Assembly (NCBI GenBank): GCA_964528845.1
Contig: CAZGVE010000017.1
Coordinates: 9,083 to 73,082, forward strand
DNA from: FEN-1191 sp964528845
Lineage (GTDB): Bacteria > Pseudomonadota > Gammaproteobacteria > Steroidobacterales > Steroidobacteraceae
DNA: 64,000 bases
Direction: 5' to 3'
Shown here piece by piece: positions 1 to 8,579 of the stretch. The notes below the pieces were generated by a model. It had not been told where the DNA came from, made no database searches, and was given only the letters and a program-made list of their open reading frames with translations. The translations under genes were made by a program, and so were the position numbers. Each line of letters opens with the position of its first letter. Position 1 is the stretch's first letter.

Positions 1-307
1 TGATGTGATCACCGCTGGCACGGCGATCCGGGAATCCGTCGGACTGATTCGAGCGGCCGGGGCCGAGCCGGCGGCGGTCGCCCTCGCCCTCGATCGCCAG
101 GAGCGCGGCCTGTCCGAGCTCTCCGCGGTCCAGGAGGTCGAGTCGCACTTCGGATTGCGCTGCGTAGCGATCCTCACCCTCGGTGAGCTGATCGGCGCGC
201 TCTCGCTGTCCGGCCCGGCCCTGGCCGGCGGCCCGGCGGCGCCGAGCCCCGGCCAGCTGGACGCGATGCGTGCCTATCGGCAGCGCTACGGGGTCGCGGA
301 CGGTTGA
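1..307 (+). CDS. pyrE: Orotate phosphoribosyltransferase, C-terminal part
   Basis: Truncated by the window start; the reading frame is open from base 2. PyrE transfers orotate onto PRPP to give OMP in pyrimidine synthesis. The visible part begins inside the PRPP-binding signature (DVITAGTAIRES) that is typical of type I phosphoribosyltransferases. The remaining roughly 100 residues fit the PyrE C-terminus, including the final helix with RQRYG. The catalytic lysines and the N-terminus lie outside the window. The next gene, on the same strand, starts about 70 bases downstream. Confidence is high for the family and good for PyrE specifically. Confidence 0.85.
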   Translation, partial: DVITAGTAIRESVGLIRAAGAEPAAVALALDRQERGLSELSAVQEVESHFGLRCVAILTLGELIGALSLSGPALAGGPAAPSPGQLDAMRAYRQRYGVADG

Positions 308-379
308 AGTACCGTCGCAACGCGACGGGCGTCGCGCCCGCCGCGCCGCGCACTTGCAGGTTGGAGCCGGGAGTGGACA

Positions 380-1063
380 ATGTCAGGCGCCATGCGTTCA
401 AAGCGAACAATCCAGGCGGGTACGTTGAGGCTGGGCGCCATCGCGCTGGCGGCCTGGTTGCCGCTGGGTGTGGCGGCGGCGGCGAGTCCGGCAGGCGGGT
501 CGGGTGGCACGGCACCGGTTTACAAGTGGGTGGATTCGAGCGGCGTCGTGCACTACGGGGACAGCGTGCCGGCCGAGTACGCCCAGACCGAGCGCTCGGT
601 GCTGAACGACCAGGGCGTCGAAGTCGGTCACGTCGAGGGCCGCAAGAGCGCGGAGCAGCAGGCCACGGAAGCGCTGGCTGCCGAGGCGGCCAAGCGCCGT
701 GCGCAGCACGATCAGTTCCTGCTCTCGACCTACGTGTCGACCAAGGACATCGAGCGGCTGCGGGACGAACGGCTCGAGCAGACCGACGGCCAGATCAAGG
801 CCTCCTCGATCTATATCGACACGCTGTCGGCACGCCTCGCGGCGCTGCAGAGTCGCGCCGGGCATTTCAAGCCTTACAGCAATGATCCGAATGCCCAGCG
901 CATGCCCGATGACCTCGCGGAGGAACTCGTGCGCACGCTCAACGAGGCACGCACCCAGCGCCAGGCGCTCGAGACCAAACGCCGCGAGCAGGCTGACATG
1001 CGGGCCCAGTTCGAAGCCGATATTCAGCGCTACCGCGAATTGACCAGCACGCCTCGCTCCTGA
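380..1063 (+). CDS. Secreted DUF4124-domain protein
   Basis: 227 residues. The N-terminus has basic residues, then a hydrophobic stretch (residues about 18-35) ending in Ala-rich sequence, so it is probably exported. Residues about 46-65 carry the DUF4124 signature (YKWVDSSGVVHYGD), which is common in gammaproteobacterial periplasmic proteins of unknown role. The rest is charged and helical, probably coiled coil (residues about 100-220, rich in Arg, Glu and Gln). ATG at 392 is an alternative start. No reaction can be assigned. It is convergent with dut. Confidence 0.75.
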   Translation: MSGAMRSKRTIQAGTLRLGAIALAAWLPLGVAAAASPAGGSGGTAPVYKWVDSSGVVHYGDSVPAEYAQTERSVLNDQGVEVGHVEGRKSAEQQATEALAAEAAKRRAQHDQFLLSTYVSTKDIERLRDERLEQTDGQIKASSIYIDTLSARLAALQSRAGHFKPYSNDPNAQRMPDDLAEELVRTLNEARTQRQALETKRREQADMRAQFEADIQRYRELTSTPRS

Positions 1064-1075
1064 GTTCGCGCCCGG

Positions 1076-1537
1076 CTAGCGCTGCCCGCTGTGCCCGAAT
1101 CCACCGGCGCCGCGCACGCTCGGGTCGAACTCCTGCACGATCTCCAGTGCCACCTGCACCACCGGCACCACGACCAGCTGCGCAATGCGCTCGCCAGGTG
1201 CGATCTCATAGCGCACCACGCCGCGGTTCCAGCACGAGACCATCAGTGGACCCTGGTAGTCGGAGTCGATCAGCCCGACCAGATTGCCGAGCACGATCCC
1301 GTGCTTGTGACCGAGGCCGGAGCGCGGAAGGATCACCGCGGCGAGCCCGGGATCCTGCAGGTGGATGGCGAGCCCGGTTGATACCAGCGCCGTACTGCCG
1401 GGCTCCAGTACGAGTACCTGCTCGATACACGCGCGCAGATCCATGCCGGCTGAGCCTTCGGTGGCGTATTGGGGCAGCGGGAATTGGCTGCCGAGGCGCG
1501 GATCGAGCAGCCGCACCTGGAGGGACCGGCGGGACAC
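1076..1537 (-). CDS. dut: Deoxyuridine 5'-triphosphate nucleotidohydrolase (dUTPase)
   Basis: 153 residues, normal for a trimeric dUTPase. It hydrolyses dUTP to dUMP and pyrophosphate, supplying thymidylate synthesis and limiting uracil in DNA. All five motifs are recognisable: AGMDLRA, PRSGLG, GLIDSDYQG, GERIAQLVV and the C-terminal Gly-rich arm GAGGFGHSG. Translation appears to start at GTG (1537). The gene lies six bases after the coaBC stop, so the two are probably cotranscribed in the conserved coaBC-dut order. Confidence 0.93.
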   Translation of the reverse strand: MSRRSLQVRLLDPRLGSQFPLPQYATEGSAGMDLRACIEQVLVLEPGSTALVSTGLAIHLQDPGLAAVILPRSGLGHKHGIVLGNLVGLIDSDYQGPLMVSCWNRGVVRYEIAPGERIAQLVVVPVVQVALEIVQEFDPSVRGAGGFGHSGQR

Positions 1538-1543
1538 GGCGCT

Positions 1544-2797
1544 TCAGGACGCGCGCGTCGCGGCGCGTGCCGCGGGCGCGGGCTGCTCGAGATAGCGCTC
1601 GATGATCAGCGCCGTGAGCGCGCGCGCGAGTTCGCGCTTGGATGCAGCGGGAAACTCGATGCGACCGCCGCGCCACAACACGACCAGCGCATTCTCGTCG
1701 CAGTCGAAGGCCTTGGCGTGCCCGACTTCATTGGCCGCGATCAGGTCGAGGTTCTTGGCCAGCAGCTTGGCGCGCGCATGGTCTTCGACCGAATCGGTCT
1801 CGGCGGCGAAGCCGACCACGAACGGCCGCGCGCTGCTCGCGCTGACCTGCGCGAGGATATCGACCGTGCGCGTGAGCTCGAGCGGCAGCGTGTCCTGCGA
1901 CTTCTTGATCTTGTGATCGGCACAGCGGGTCGGCCGATAATCGGCCACCGCCGCGGTACCGACGAAAATCGCCGTGCCGGGCAGTTCGCGCTGCACCGCA
2001 TCGTACATCTGCTGACAGCTCTCGACGTCGATGCGGCGCACGCCGGGTGGAGTCGAAAGCGACACCGGTCCGCTCACCAGCACGACCTCGGCACCTGCTT
2101 CGCACATCGCCTGCGCCACCGCGAAACCCATCTTGCCGGAGCTGCGGTTGCTCAGAAAGCGGACTGGATCGATGCACTCGCGCGTCGGTCCGGCCGTGAT
2201 CAGCACGCGACGTCGCGCCAGCGGCCGCTCACCCGGCAGCAGCTGCCGGACCAGATCGGTGAGCTCGGTGGGCTCGAGCATTCGCCCGGGGCCACTGTCG
2301 CCGCAGGCCTGAAAGCCGACGCCCGGTCCCAGGATGCGGACGCCCCGCTGCGCGAGCAGCTCGATGTTGGCCTGCGTGGCCGGGTGCTGCCACATCTGCT
2401 GGTTCATCGCCGGGGCCACCGCGACCGGGGCAGCGCTCGCGAGACATAGCGTGCTGAGCAGGTCGTCGGCCAAGCCATGGGCCTGGCGCGCGATAAAATC
2501 TGCACTGGCCGGCGCCACCAGTATCAGCTCGGCCCACCGGGCGAGCTCGATGTGCCCCATCGCGGCTTCGGCCGCGTGGTCCCACAGGTCGGTCCGGACC
2601 TCGCGACCCGTCAGCGCCTGCAGCGTGATCGGCGTGATGAATCGCTGCGCGCCGGCCGTCATGACGACCTGTACCTGCGCACCGGCCTCGATGAGGCGGC
2701 GCGCCAGATCCGCGCTCTTGTAGGCCGCAATGCCGCCGGTCACGCCGAGCAGGATCCGTTTGCCTTCCATAGCGTAATTATCAGCGTTTCGGGCCAT
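1544..2797 (-). CDS. coaBC: Bifunctional phosphopantothenoylcysteine decarboxylase / phosphopantothenate-cysteine ligase
   Basis: 417 residues. The N-terminal flavoprotein half (CoaC) decarboxylates phosphopantothenoylcysteine; the C-terminal half (CoaB) makes it from phosphopantothenate, cysteine and CTP. CoaC shows GVTGGIAAYKSADL near the start, the PAMNQQMW substrate loop and the ACGDSGPGRMLE flap. CoaB shows ITAGPTRE, SNRSSGKMG and AAVADYRP. Alignment with relatives favours the internal ATG at 2770 (MEGKRILLG); the nine-residue extension lacks support. It is divergent from radC and upstream of dut. Confidence 0.93.
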   Translation of the reverse strand: MARNADNYAMEGKRILLGVTGGIAAYKSADLARRLIEAGAQVQVVMTAGAQRFITPITLQALTGREVRTDLWDHAAEAAMGHIELARWAELILVAPASADFIARQAHGLADDLLSTLCLASAAPVAVAPAMNQQMWQHPATQANIELLAQRGVRILGPGVGFQACGDSGPGRMLEPTELTDLVRQLLPGERPLARRRVLITAGPTRECIDPVRFLSNRSSGKMGFAVAQAMCEAGAEVVLVSGPVSLSTPPGVRRIDVESCQQMYDAVQRELPGTAIFVGTAAVADYRPTRCADHKIKKSQDTLPLELTRTVDILAQVSASSARPFVVGFAAETDSVEDHARAKLLAKNLDLIAANEVGHAKAFDCDENALVVLWRGGRIEFPAASKRELARALTALIIERYLEQPAPAARAATRAS

Positions 2798-2881
2798 GCA
2801 CGCACGATATGATCATCGCATGGGTCGGGCATGAAGCTGCAGACTGGCGCACAGTTTTCAGCCGCAGCGGCGAGGCCGCCC

Positions 2882-3559
2882 ATGGCGATCAAGGACTGGC
2901 CGGAGCGCGAGCGGCCGCGCGAGAAGCTGCTTAGAGAAGGCGCCGGAGCGCTCTCCGACGCCGAACTGCTGGCGGTACTGCTTGGCAGCTCGGGGCGCCG
3001 GGGCATCGACGCGGTGGCGGTCGCGCGCACGCTGCTCGTCGAACACCGTTCGCTGCGCGGCCTGCTGTGCGCGGGGCGCGACCAGCGCGGCAATGCGAGC
3101 GGTATGGGTGTGGCGGGTTACTGCCGCCTGCAAGCCTGCCTCGAGCTCGCGCGCCGGCACTATGAGGAGGCGCTGCGCGCAGGATCTGCACTGCAATCGC
3201 CCGCCGCGACGCGGGAGTTCCTGATCGCCCGTCTGCGCGATACGCCGCACGAGCTGTTCTGCTGCCTGCATCTGGATAACCGGCATCGGCTGATCGCGTT
3301 CGAGGAGCTGTTCCGGGGGACGATCGACGGCGCGAGCGTGCATCCGCGCGAGGTGGTCAAGCAGGCGCTGGCGCACAACGCGGCCGCGATGATCCTGGCC
3401 CACAACCACCCGTCGGGAGTCGCGGAACCGAGCCGTGCCGACGAGCTGATCACGCGCCGGCTGCGCGAGGCGCTGGCGCTGGTGGACATCCCGGTGCTCG
3501 ATCACCTGATCGTCGCAGGCAATAGCTGTGTGTCGCTGGCCGAGCGGGGATTGCTCTAG
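2882..3559 (+). CDS. radC: RadC family JAB/MPN domain protein
   Basis: 225 residues from the ATG chosen because it begins MAIKDWPERERPREKLL, the usual RadC N-terminus; ATG at 2831 would add 17 residues. The protein has an HhH-like N-terminal region and a C-terminal JAB/MPN metal site (HPREVV, then AHNHPSG and a following Asp). Despite its name, its role in repair is not established. It is divergent from coaBC, a conserved arrangement in proteobacteria. Confidence 0.9.
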   Translation: MAIKDWPERERPREKLLREGAGALSDAELLAVLLGSSGRRGIDAVAVARTLLVEHRSLRGLLCAGRDQRGNASGMGVAGYCRLQACLELARRHYEEALRAGSALQSPAATREFLIARLRDTPHELFCCLHLDNRHRLIAFEELFRGTIDGASVHPREVVKQALAHNAAAMILAHNHPSGVAEPSRADELITRRLREALALVDIPVLDHLIVAGNSCVSLAERGLL

Positions 3560-3665
3560 CTCGCTGCGCGGTCGCGGCGCGCCTCCACTTCGCCCTGCAG
3601 TTCGCCGATAATGCGGCCTGTCCCACTGATGCCGCGCGCGTCGCGGCGCGAACTTCTTCCCCTGC

Positions 3666-4586
3666 ATGCAGCAACACCCGCCGCCGGCCCGGATCGTGCT
3701 CGCCTTTGCCGGCATCTACGTGATCTGGGGCACCACGTTCTTCGCGATAGCGCTCGTGATCCGCACGATCCCGCCGTTCCTGTCGGGCGCCGTGCGCTTC
3801 GCGCTCGCGGGCGGGCTCATGTACCTGTGGCTGCGGATGCGCCATGCGCGCCCGCTGGCGGGCCTGCACATCGCGGGCGCAATCCTGTGCGGCGTGCTGC
3901 TGACCGGCATGGGCAACGGCTTCGTGATCTGGTCGCAACAGGGCCTGCCGTCGGGCGTGGCGGCATTGTTCGTCGGCGCAATGCCCGTGTCGGTGCTGCT
4001 GATGGACTGGCTGTTCTTCTCGCGCCGCACACCGCGCCTGCAGGCGGTGCTCGGCTGCACAGTCGGGCTTGCCGGGGTCGTGGTGCTGGCCGTGTACACC
4101 GAATCCCTCGCCGGCAGCGCACGGCCTGTCTACGTCGCCTCGGTGCTGCTGGCGCAGCTGGCATGGGCACTGGGCACGATGCTGCAGCGGCGTTTCGTGC
4201 GCGCCGACCAGGTGGTCGCCTTCAGCTGCGTGCAGATGCTCAGCGGGGCCGCCTTTCAGGGCCTGATGGGACTGCTCGATCGCGAATGGGTGGGCTTCTC
4301 GCCGGCGCAGGTCTCACCGCTGTCACTGCTGGCCCTGACGTACCTGATCGCCATCGGCAGTATCGTCGCCGTGAACTGCTATTCGTTCCTCGTGGCACAC
4401 GTCCCGGCGCAGCAGGTGACGACCTACGCGCTGGTCAATCCGGTCATCGCCCTGCTGCTCGGTACGCTGGTACTGCACGAGCGCTTCAGCGGTGCGGCGC
4501 TGCTCGCCTCGGTGCTGGTGATCGCCGGCGTCGCGCTCGTGCTCTACCAGGGGCCGGCGCGCCGACCCGCGGCCCGCGCGGCCTGA
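3666..4586 (+). CDS. EamA-family (DMT superfamily) inner-membrane transporter
   Basis: 306 residues with about ten hydrophobic helices in two EamA repeats. The first begins FAGIYVIWGTTFFAIAL and the second starts near residue 160 (LLAQLAWALGTML). The second repeat ends in the typical ALVNPVIALLLGTLVLHE motif. It resembles YedA/RhaT-type drug or metabolite exporters; the substrate cannot be read from sequence. A longer frame from 3611 in a different phase is a shadow. It stands alone between radC and rpmB. Confidence 0.85.
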   Translation: MQQHPPPARIVLAFAGIYVIWGTTFFAIALVIRTIPPFLSGAVRFALAGGLMYLWLRMRHARPLAGLHIAGAILCGVLLTGMGNGFVIWSQQGLPSGVAALFVGAMPVSVLLMDWLFFSRRTPRLQAVLGCTVGLAGVVVLAVYTESLAGSARPVYVASVLLAQLAWALGTMLQRRFVRADQVVAFSCVQMLSGAAFQGLMGLLDREWVGFSPAQVSPLSLLALTYLIAIGSIVAVNCYSFLVAHVPAQQVTTYALVNPVIALLLGTLVLHERFSGAALLASVLVIAGVALVLYQGPARRPAARAA

Positions 4587-4628
4587 GGGCCGGCCCTTGG
4601 GATCCGGCGCCGCCAGTGCGCCCGTTGC

Positions 4629-4658
4629 TTGCCTTGCGGCAGCCGCGGCTGGTATAAA
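4629..4658 (+). promoter_or_regulatory. Putative sigma-70 promoter of rpmB-rpmG
   Basis: TTGCCT (4629-4634) and TATAAA (4653-4658) are separated by 18 bases, about 90 bases before the rpmB ATG. The -10 matches five of six consensus positions and the -35 four of six. Assignment is by inspection only. Confidence 0.4.
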
Positions 4659-4749
4659 GCGCGGCTCTGAACCTCTGGCGGGCCCGGCTCGGCTGGGGGG
4701 GCACGCCTGGGGTTCTTGATTTAACTAGTTGATTTTCAGGAAAAATATC

Positions 4750-4986
4750 ATGTCGCGCGTCTGTCAGGTCACCGGCAAGCGGCCGGTCACGGGTAACACT
4801 GTCTCGCATGCGAACAACAAGCGGCGGCGGCGTTTCCTTCCCAACCTGCACACGCAGCGATTCTGGCTCGAGGGCGAGAAGCGCTGGGTGACGCTGCGCG
4901 TTTCGACCAACGGACTGCGAACGATAGAGAAGAACGGCCTCGAGGCGGTGCTCGCGAAGCTGCGCGCTCGCGGCAACGGACCTTAA
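4750..4986 (+). CDS. rpmB: 50S ribosomal protein L28
   Basis: 78 residues starting MSRVCQVTGKRPVTGN, the canonical L28 beginning; the ATG at 4729 is rejected because it precedes a good ribosome-binding site (AGGAAA, about 4738-4743). The N-terminal pattern VCQVTGKRP and the central WVTLRVSTNGLRTIEKNG segment are diagnostic. It has the CxxTGK motif but not the four-cysteine zinc ribbon. It is followed after 22 bases by rpmG, the usual operon. Confidence 0.97.
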   Translation: MSRVCQVTGKRPVTGNTVSHANNKRRRRFLPNLHTQRFWLEGEKRWVTLRVSTNGLRTIEKNGLEAVLAKLRARGNGP

Positions 4987-5008
4987 AGACGCATTCGAAG
5001 GGCAAGCC

Positions 5009-5164
5009 ATGCGTGAGAAAGTCAAACTGCTCTCCTCGGCCGGCACCGGCCACTTCTATGTGGCCATGAAGAACAAGCGGCTGCATCCCGACAAGATGGA
5101 AGTACGCAAGTTCGACCCGGTCGTGCGCAAGCACGTCGCGTACAAGGAAACGAAGATCAAGTAG
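5009..5164 (+). CDS. rpmG: 50S ribosomal protein L33
   Basis: 51 residues, normal for the zinc-free (C-) form. It reads MREKVKLLSSAGTGHFYVA at the start and ends VAYKETKIK; KFDPVVRKH in the second half is diagnostic. It lacks the CxxC pairs of zinc-type L33, as expected for most gammaproteobacterial copies. It is immediately downstream of rpmB. Confidence 0.96.
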   Translation: MREKVKLLSSAGTGHFYVAMKNKRLHPDKMEVRKFDPVVRKHVAYKETKIK

Positions 5165-5204
5165 CAGGGCGGCGCCCTCCGCCGTGCGCATTTAGGTCCC
5201 CGCG

Positions 5205-6020
5205 ATGCCCGAATTGCCGGAGGTCGAGACTACCCGGCGCGGCATCGCGCGCGCGATCCTCGGGCGGCGCATCGCCGAACTGCAGGTCCATGACGCGCGG
5301 CTGCGCTGGCCGGTCGATCCGCTGATGCCCGCGCAGGTGCGTGGCCAGCAGATCGACGCCGTCGGCAGGCGTGCCAAGTACCTGCTGCTCGGTCTGGAGC
5401 GGGGCTGCCTGATCCTCCATCTCGGCATGTCCGGCAGCCTGCGGGTACTCGAGGGCGACACGCCCCGCCGCCTGCACGATCACTTCGACCTGCGCCTCGA
5501 GGGCGGGCTGACGCTGCGGCTGAATGATCCACGTCGTTTCGGCAGCCTGCACTACACCGATGAAGATCCGGCGGCGCACCGCCTGCTGCGCGCGCTGGCC
5601 CCCGAGCCGCTCGAGGCGGCCTTCGACACCGCTTACCTGTGGCAGGTGACGCGCCGGCGCCGGGCTGCCATCAAGCAGGTGCTGCTGAACGGACACCTGG
5701 TGACCGGAGTCGGGAACATCTATGCGAGCGAGGCGCTGTTCCGCGCGCGCATCCGTCCCCGGCGCAGCGCCCGCGGCCTCACGCGCAGCGAGTGCGCGAT
5801 GCTGGTGCGCGCCGTGCGCGCCGCGCTGCGGGCCGCGATCCGCGATGGCGGCACCACGCTGCGCGACTATGTGAACAGCGACGGCAATGCCGGCCGCTTC
5901 CGCCAGAAACTGTACGTCTACGAGCGCGCCGGTCGCCCTTGCCGCCGCTGCGCAACGCCGATACGCCGCATCATGCAGGGACAGCGCGCGAGCTACTTCT
6001 GCCCGCGCTGCCAGACCTGA
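5205..6020 (+). CDS. mutM: Formamidopyrimidine-DNA glycosylase
   Basis: 271 residues. A bifunctional glycosylase and beta/delta lyase that removes 8-oxoguanine and FaPy lesions. The catalytic N-terminal PELPEVETTRRG (Pro2 nucleophile, Glu3) is intact, as are the central LNDPRRFG, the helix-two-turn-helix (GVGNIYASEALF) and the C-terminal zinc finger (CRRC and CPRC). It follows rpmBG after 40 bases and is followed almost directly by a second base-excision glycosylase. Confidence 0.97.
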   Translation: MPELPEVETTRRGIARAILGRRIAELQVHDARLRWPVDPLMPAQVRGQQIDAVGRRAKYLLLGLERGCLILHLGMSGSLRVLEGDTPRRLHDHFDLRLEGGLTLRLNDPRRFGSLHYTDEDPAAHRLLRALAPEPLEAAFDTAYLWQVTRRRRAAIKQVLLNGHLVTGVGNIYASEALFRARIRPRRSARGLTRSECAMLVRAVRAALRAAIRDGGTTLRDYVNSDGNAGRFRQKLYVYERAGRPCRRCATPIRRIMQGQRASYFCPRCQT

Positions 6021-6025
6021 GACCC

Positions 6026-6724
6026 GTGAGCCGCGCGGCCTACCGCCAGCTGCGTCGCGATCCGGTCATGGCCGGACTGATCGCCGCGGTCGGCCCGCTG
6101 CGGCTCGGCATCATCCCCGAACGCACCCCGTTCGAAGCGCTTGCGCGTGCGATCGCGCACCAGCAACTGCATGGCGTCGCCGCGCAACGCATCCTCGCGC
6201 GCTTCATCGCGCTCGAGCCCGGTGCTGCCTTTCCTTCCCCCGAGCGCGTGCTCGCCATGCCGGACGCGCGACTGCGCGGCGCGGGATTCTCCTACGCGAA
6301 GGTCGCGGCGCTCAAGGATCTTGCACGCCAGTGTCTCTCGGGTCTCGTTCCGGACGGGTCTGCGCTCGCGGACTTGAGCGATGCCGAGATCATCGAGCGG
6401 CTCACCATGGTGCGCGGCATCGGCCGCTGGACGGTCGAGATGCTGCTGATCTTCCAGCTGCGGCGCCCCGACGTGCTGCCGGTCGATGATTTCGGCGTAC
6501 GCAATGGCTTCCGGCTCGCCTACCGGCTGCGCGGGATGCCGACCCCAGGTGGCCTGGCGAAATTCGGGGAACGCTGGGGACCTCACCGCAGCGCGGCCGC
6601 GTGGTATCTCTGGCGCGCGGTCGAGCTGGCGCGCGATGGCACGCTGCCGCGCTGTGCGCGTGCACCGCGCGTGGCGCTGCGCGCGCCGTCCCCGGCACGC
6701 AGGCAGACACGGCGGAAGAAGTGA
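6026..6724 (+). CDS. HhH-GPD DNA glycosylase, AlkA-like (3-methyladenine type)
   Basis: 232 residues from GTG at 6026; ATG at 6068 is an alternative. The core has the helix-hairpin-helix (MVRGIGRWTVEM, residues about 130-141) and the catalytic aspartate in LPVDDFGVRNG. There is no C-terminal iron-sulphur cysteine cluster, so this is AlkA/MAG-like rather than EndoIII/MutY. It probably removes alkylated bases. The start lies five bases after the mutM stop, suggesting a small base-excision-repair operon. Confidence 0.85.
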   Translation: MSRAAYRQLRRDPVMAGLIAAVGPLRLGIIPERTPFEALARAIAHQQLHGVAAQRILARFIALEPGAAFPSPERVLAMPDARLRGAGFSYAKVAALKDLARQCLSGLVPDGSALADLSDAEIIERLTMVRGIGRWTVEMLLIFQLRRPDVLPVDDFGVRNGFRLAYRLRGMPTPGGLAKFGERWGPHRSAAAWYLWRAVELARDGTLPRCARAPRVALRAPSPARRQTRRKK

Positions 6725-6794
6725 GCGGCGGCGATGCTATGATCGGTGCCTCGATCATTTTCTGGCGTCAGCTCGAGCCGCCGGGGAATCTGCC

Positions 6795-8546
6795 ATGCCG
6801 TACCCGCTCCGCGGTCGCGCCGTCCGCGCTCTGTCGCTGTCGCTCCTGCTCCAGCTCGCAGCCTGCCAGGCCCCGCCGGCCGTACCGGACGCTTCTCGCC
6901 CTGCTGCCGCCTCGAACCCTCCGGCTGGCGCGCGCCACGCCATCGTCGCCAGTGCAAATCCGCTGGCCACAGAGGCGGGTCTTGCGATCCTGCGTGCCGG
7001 GGGCTCGGCTGCCGACGCGGCAGTCGCGATGCAGGCGGTGCTTGGCCTGGTGGAGCCCCAGAGCTCCGGCCTCGGCGGCGGCGCATTCATCAGCTACTAC
7101 GACGCGGCGACCCGGCGCGTCAGCGCCTACAGCGGCCGCGAATTCGCGCCTGCGGGTGCGGGAGCGGACCTGTTTCTCGACCCCGACGGCCGTCCGCTGC
7201 CGTTCATCACCGCGGTGCTGAGCGGCCGTTCGACGGGCGTGCCCGGAGCCATCGCCGCGCTCGCGCTGCTGCAGCACCAGCACGGCCGGCTGCCGTGGCG
7301 TACGCTCTTTGACCGCGCCGAACAGCTGGCGCGCTTAGGATTCACGGTCAGTCCGCGGCTGGCGGGCATGATTGCCAGTCGGGCGCCGCAGGCCGCCGCC
7401 GACGATGCGCGCCGCTACTTCACGAAGGCCGATGGGACGCGCTATGCGGCAGGGGACCTGCTGCGCAACGCTGCCTATGCGGACACCGTGCGCCGGCTGG
7501 CACGCGAGGGTCCCGATGCCCTCTATCACGGCACGATCGCGCGCGACATCGTGCGACGCGTGCATGAAGGCGAGCTGCCAGGCGCGCTCTCGCTCGATGA
7601 TCTCGCGTCCTACCGCGCCACCGAAACGCCTGCGCTGTGCCGCCCGTGGCGCATCTACGTGGTCTGCGGGCCGCCGCCGCCGGCCGGCACGATCAGCGTG
7701 CTGGAAGGTCTGCTGCTGCTCGAGCATACGGACATCGCCCGACGCGGCCCCAGCGATCCGCTCGCGTGGGTGCAGCTGGGCGCCGCGGAAAGACTGCTGT
7801 ATGCGGATCGCAACCGCTACGTCGGGGACCCCGATTTCGTCGCCGTACCCACGGCCGGCCTGCTCGATCCGGGCTACCTGCGGGATCGGGCCGCCCTGAT
7901 CGGCACGCGCATCGATCCGACGCCGCCACCGCCGGGCCGGCCACCGGGTGCGGGCAGCCCGGCGAGCGACCGCACCGTGGAGCCGGGTGGCACCACGCAC
8001 CTGGTGATCGTGGATGCCGCAGGCAACGTCGTATCGATGACCACGACCGTCGAGAGCATCTTTGGCTCGGGTCGCATGGTCGACGGCTTCTTCCTGAACA
8101 ACCAGCTCACCGACTTCAGCTTCGCGCCCCTCGAGCGCGACGGCGCCCCGGCGGCCAATGCGGTTGGCCCGCACAAGCGGCCGCGCTCGGCGATGTCACC
8201 GATCATCGTGCTCGACGCGCACGGCCGCTTCGTCGCTGCGACCGGTTCGGCGGGCGGGCCGGCGATCATTTCCTACGTGCTCAAGACGCTGATCGGCGCC
8301 CTGGACTGGGGGCTTGCGATGCAGGACGCGATCGCGCTGCCGAACCTGGTCGCACATGGTGCGAGCTTCGGGGCCGAGGCCGGGCGCTTCGACCCGGAAC
8401 TGCTCGCGCGTCTGAAGGCGCTCGGCTTCGAGCTGCGCACCGGCGACTTCGAGGAGTCCGGCCTGCAGGGTGTGCGCGTGGGAGTCGACGGTACGCTGCA
8501 GGGCGGGGCCGATCCGCGACGCGAGGGCATCGCACTCGGCTACTAG
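6795..8546 (+). CDS. ggt: Gamma-glutamyltransferase, predicted lipoprotein
   Basis: 583 residues. An Ntn-hydrolase that cleaves or transfers gamma-glutamyl groups from glutathione and autoprocesses at an internal threonine. The catalytic Thr lies in GGTTHLVIVDAAGNVVSMT; the later FGSGRM, SMTTTVE, KRPRSAMSP and GSAGGPAI patterns fit the family. The N-terminus is a lipoprotein signal (hydrophobic stretch ending LQLAAC), so it is probably membrane-anchored in the periplasm, whereas E. coli Ggt is soluble. An upstream in-frame extension is rejected because the ATG at 6795 gives a clean signal peptide. Confidence 0.9.
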   Translation: MPYPLRGRAVRALSLSLLLQLAACQAPPAVPDASRPAAASNPPAGARHAIVASANPLATEAGLAILRAGGSAADAAVAMQAVLGLVEPQSSGLGGGAFISYYDAATRRVSAYSGREFAPAGAGADLFLDPDGRPLPFITAVLSGRSTGVPGAIAALALLQHQHGRLPWRTLFDRAEQLARLGFTVSPRLAGMIASRAPQAAADDARRYFTKADGTRYAAGDLLRNAAYADTVRRLAREGPDALYHGTIARDIVRRVHEGELPGALSLDDLASYRATETPALCRPWRIYVVCGPPPPAGTISVLEGLLLLEHTDIARRGPSDPLAWVQLGAAERLLYADRNRYVGDPDFVAVPTAGLLDPGYLRDRAALIGTRIDPTPPPPGRPPGAGSPASDRTVEPGGTTHLVIVDAAGNVVSMTTTVESIFGSGRMVDGFFLNNQLTDFSFAPLERDGAPAANAVGPHKRPRSAMSPIIVLDAHGRFVAATGSAGGPAIISYVLKTLIGALDWGLAMQDAIALPNLVAHGASFGAEAGRFDPELLARLKALGFELRTGDFEESGLQGVRVGVDGTLQGGADPRREGIALGY

Positions 8547-8579
8547 CGCACTCGGCTACTAGCGCGCTCGGCTGCTAGG
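8532..8579. repeat. Three tandem 16-bp copies over the ggt stop codon
   Basis: Unit gcactcggctactagc (8532-8547) is repeated exactly at 8548-8563 and with three changes at 8564-8579. Each unit repeats the last codons (ALGY) and stop of ggt. The third unit also contains the coaD stop, which reads from the other strand. Confidence 0.85.

Noticed and set aside
1469..2449. 326-residue plus-strand frame over coaBC
   Set aside because: Antisense to a clear coaBC; no motif.
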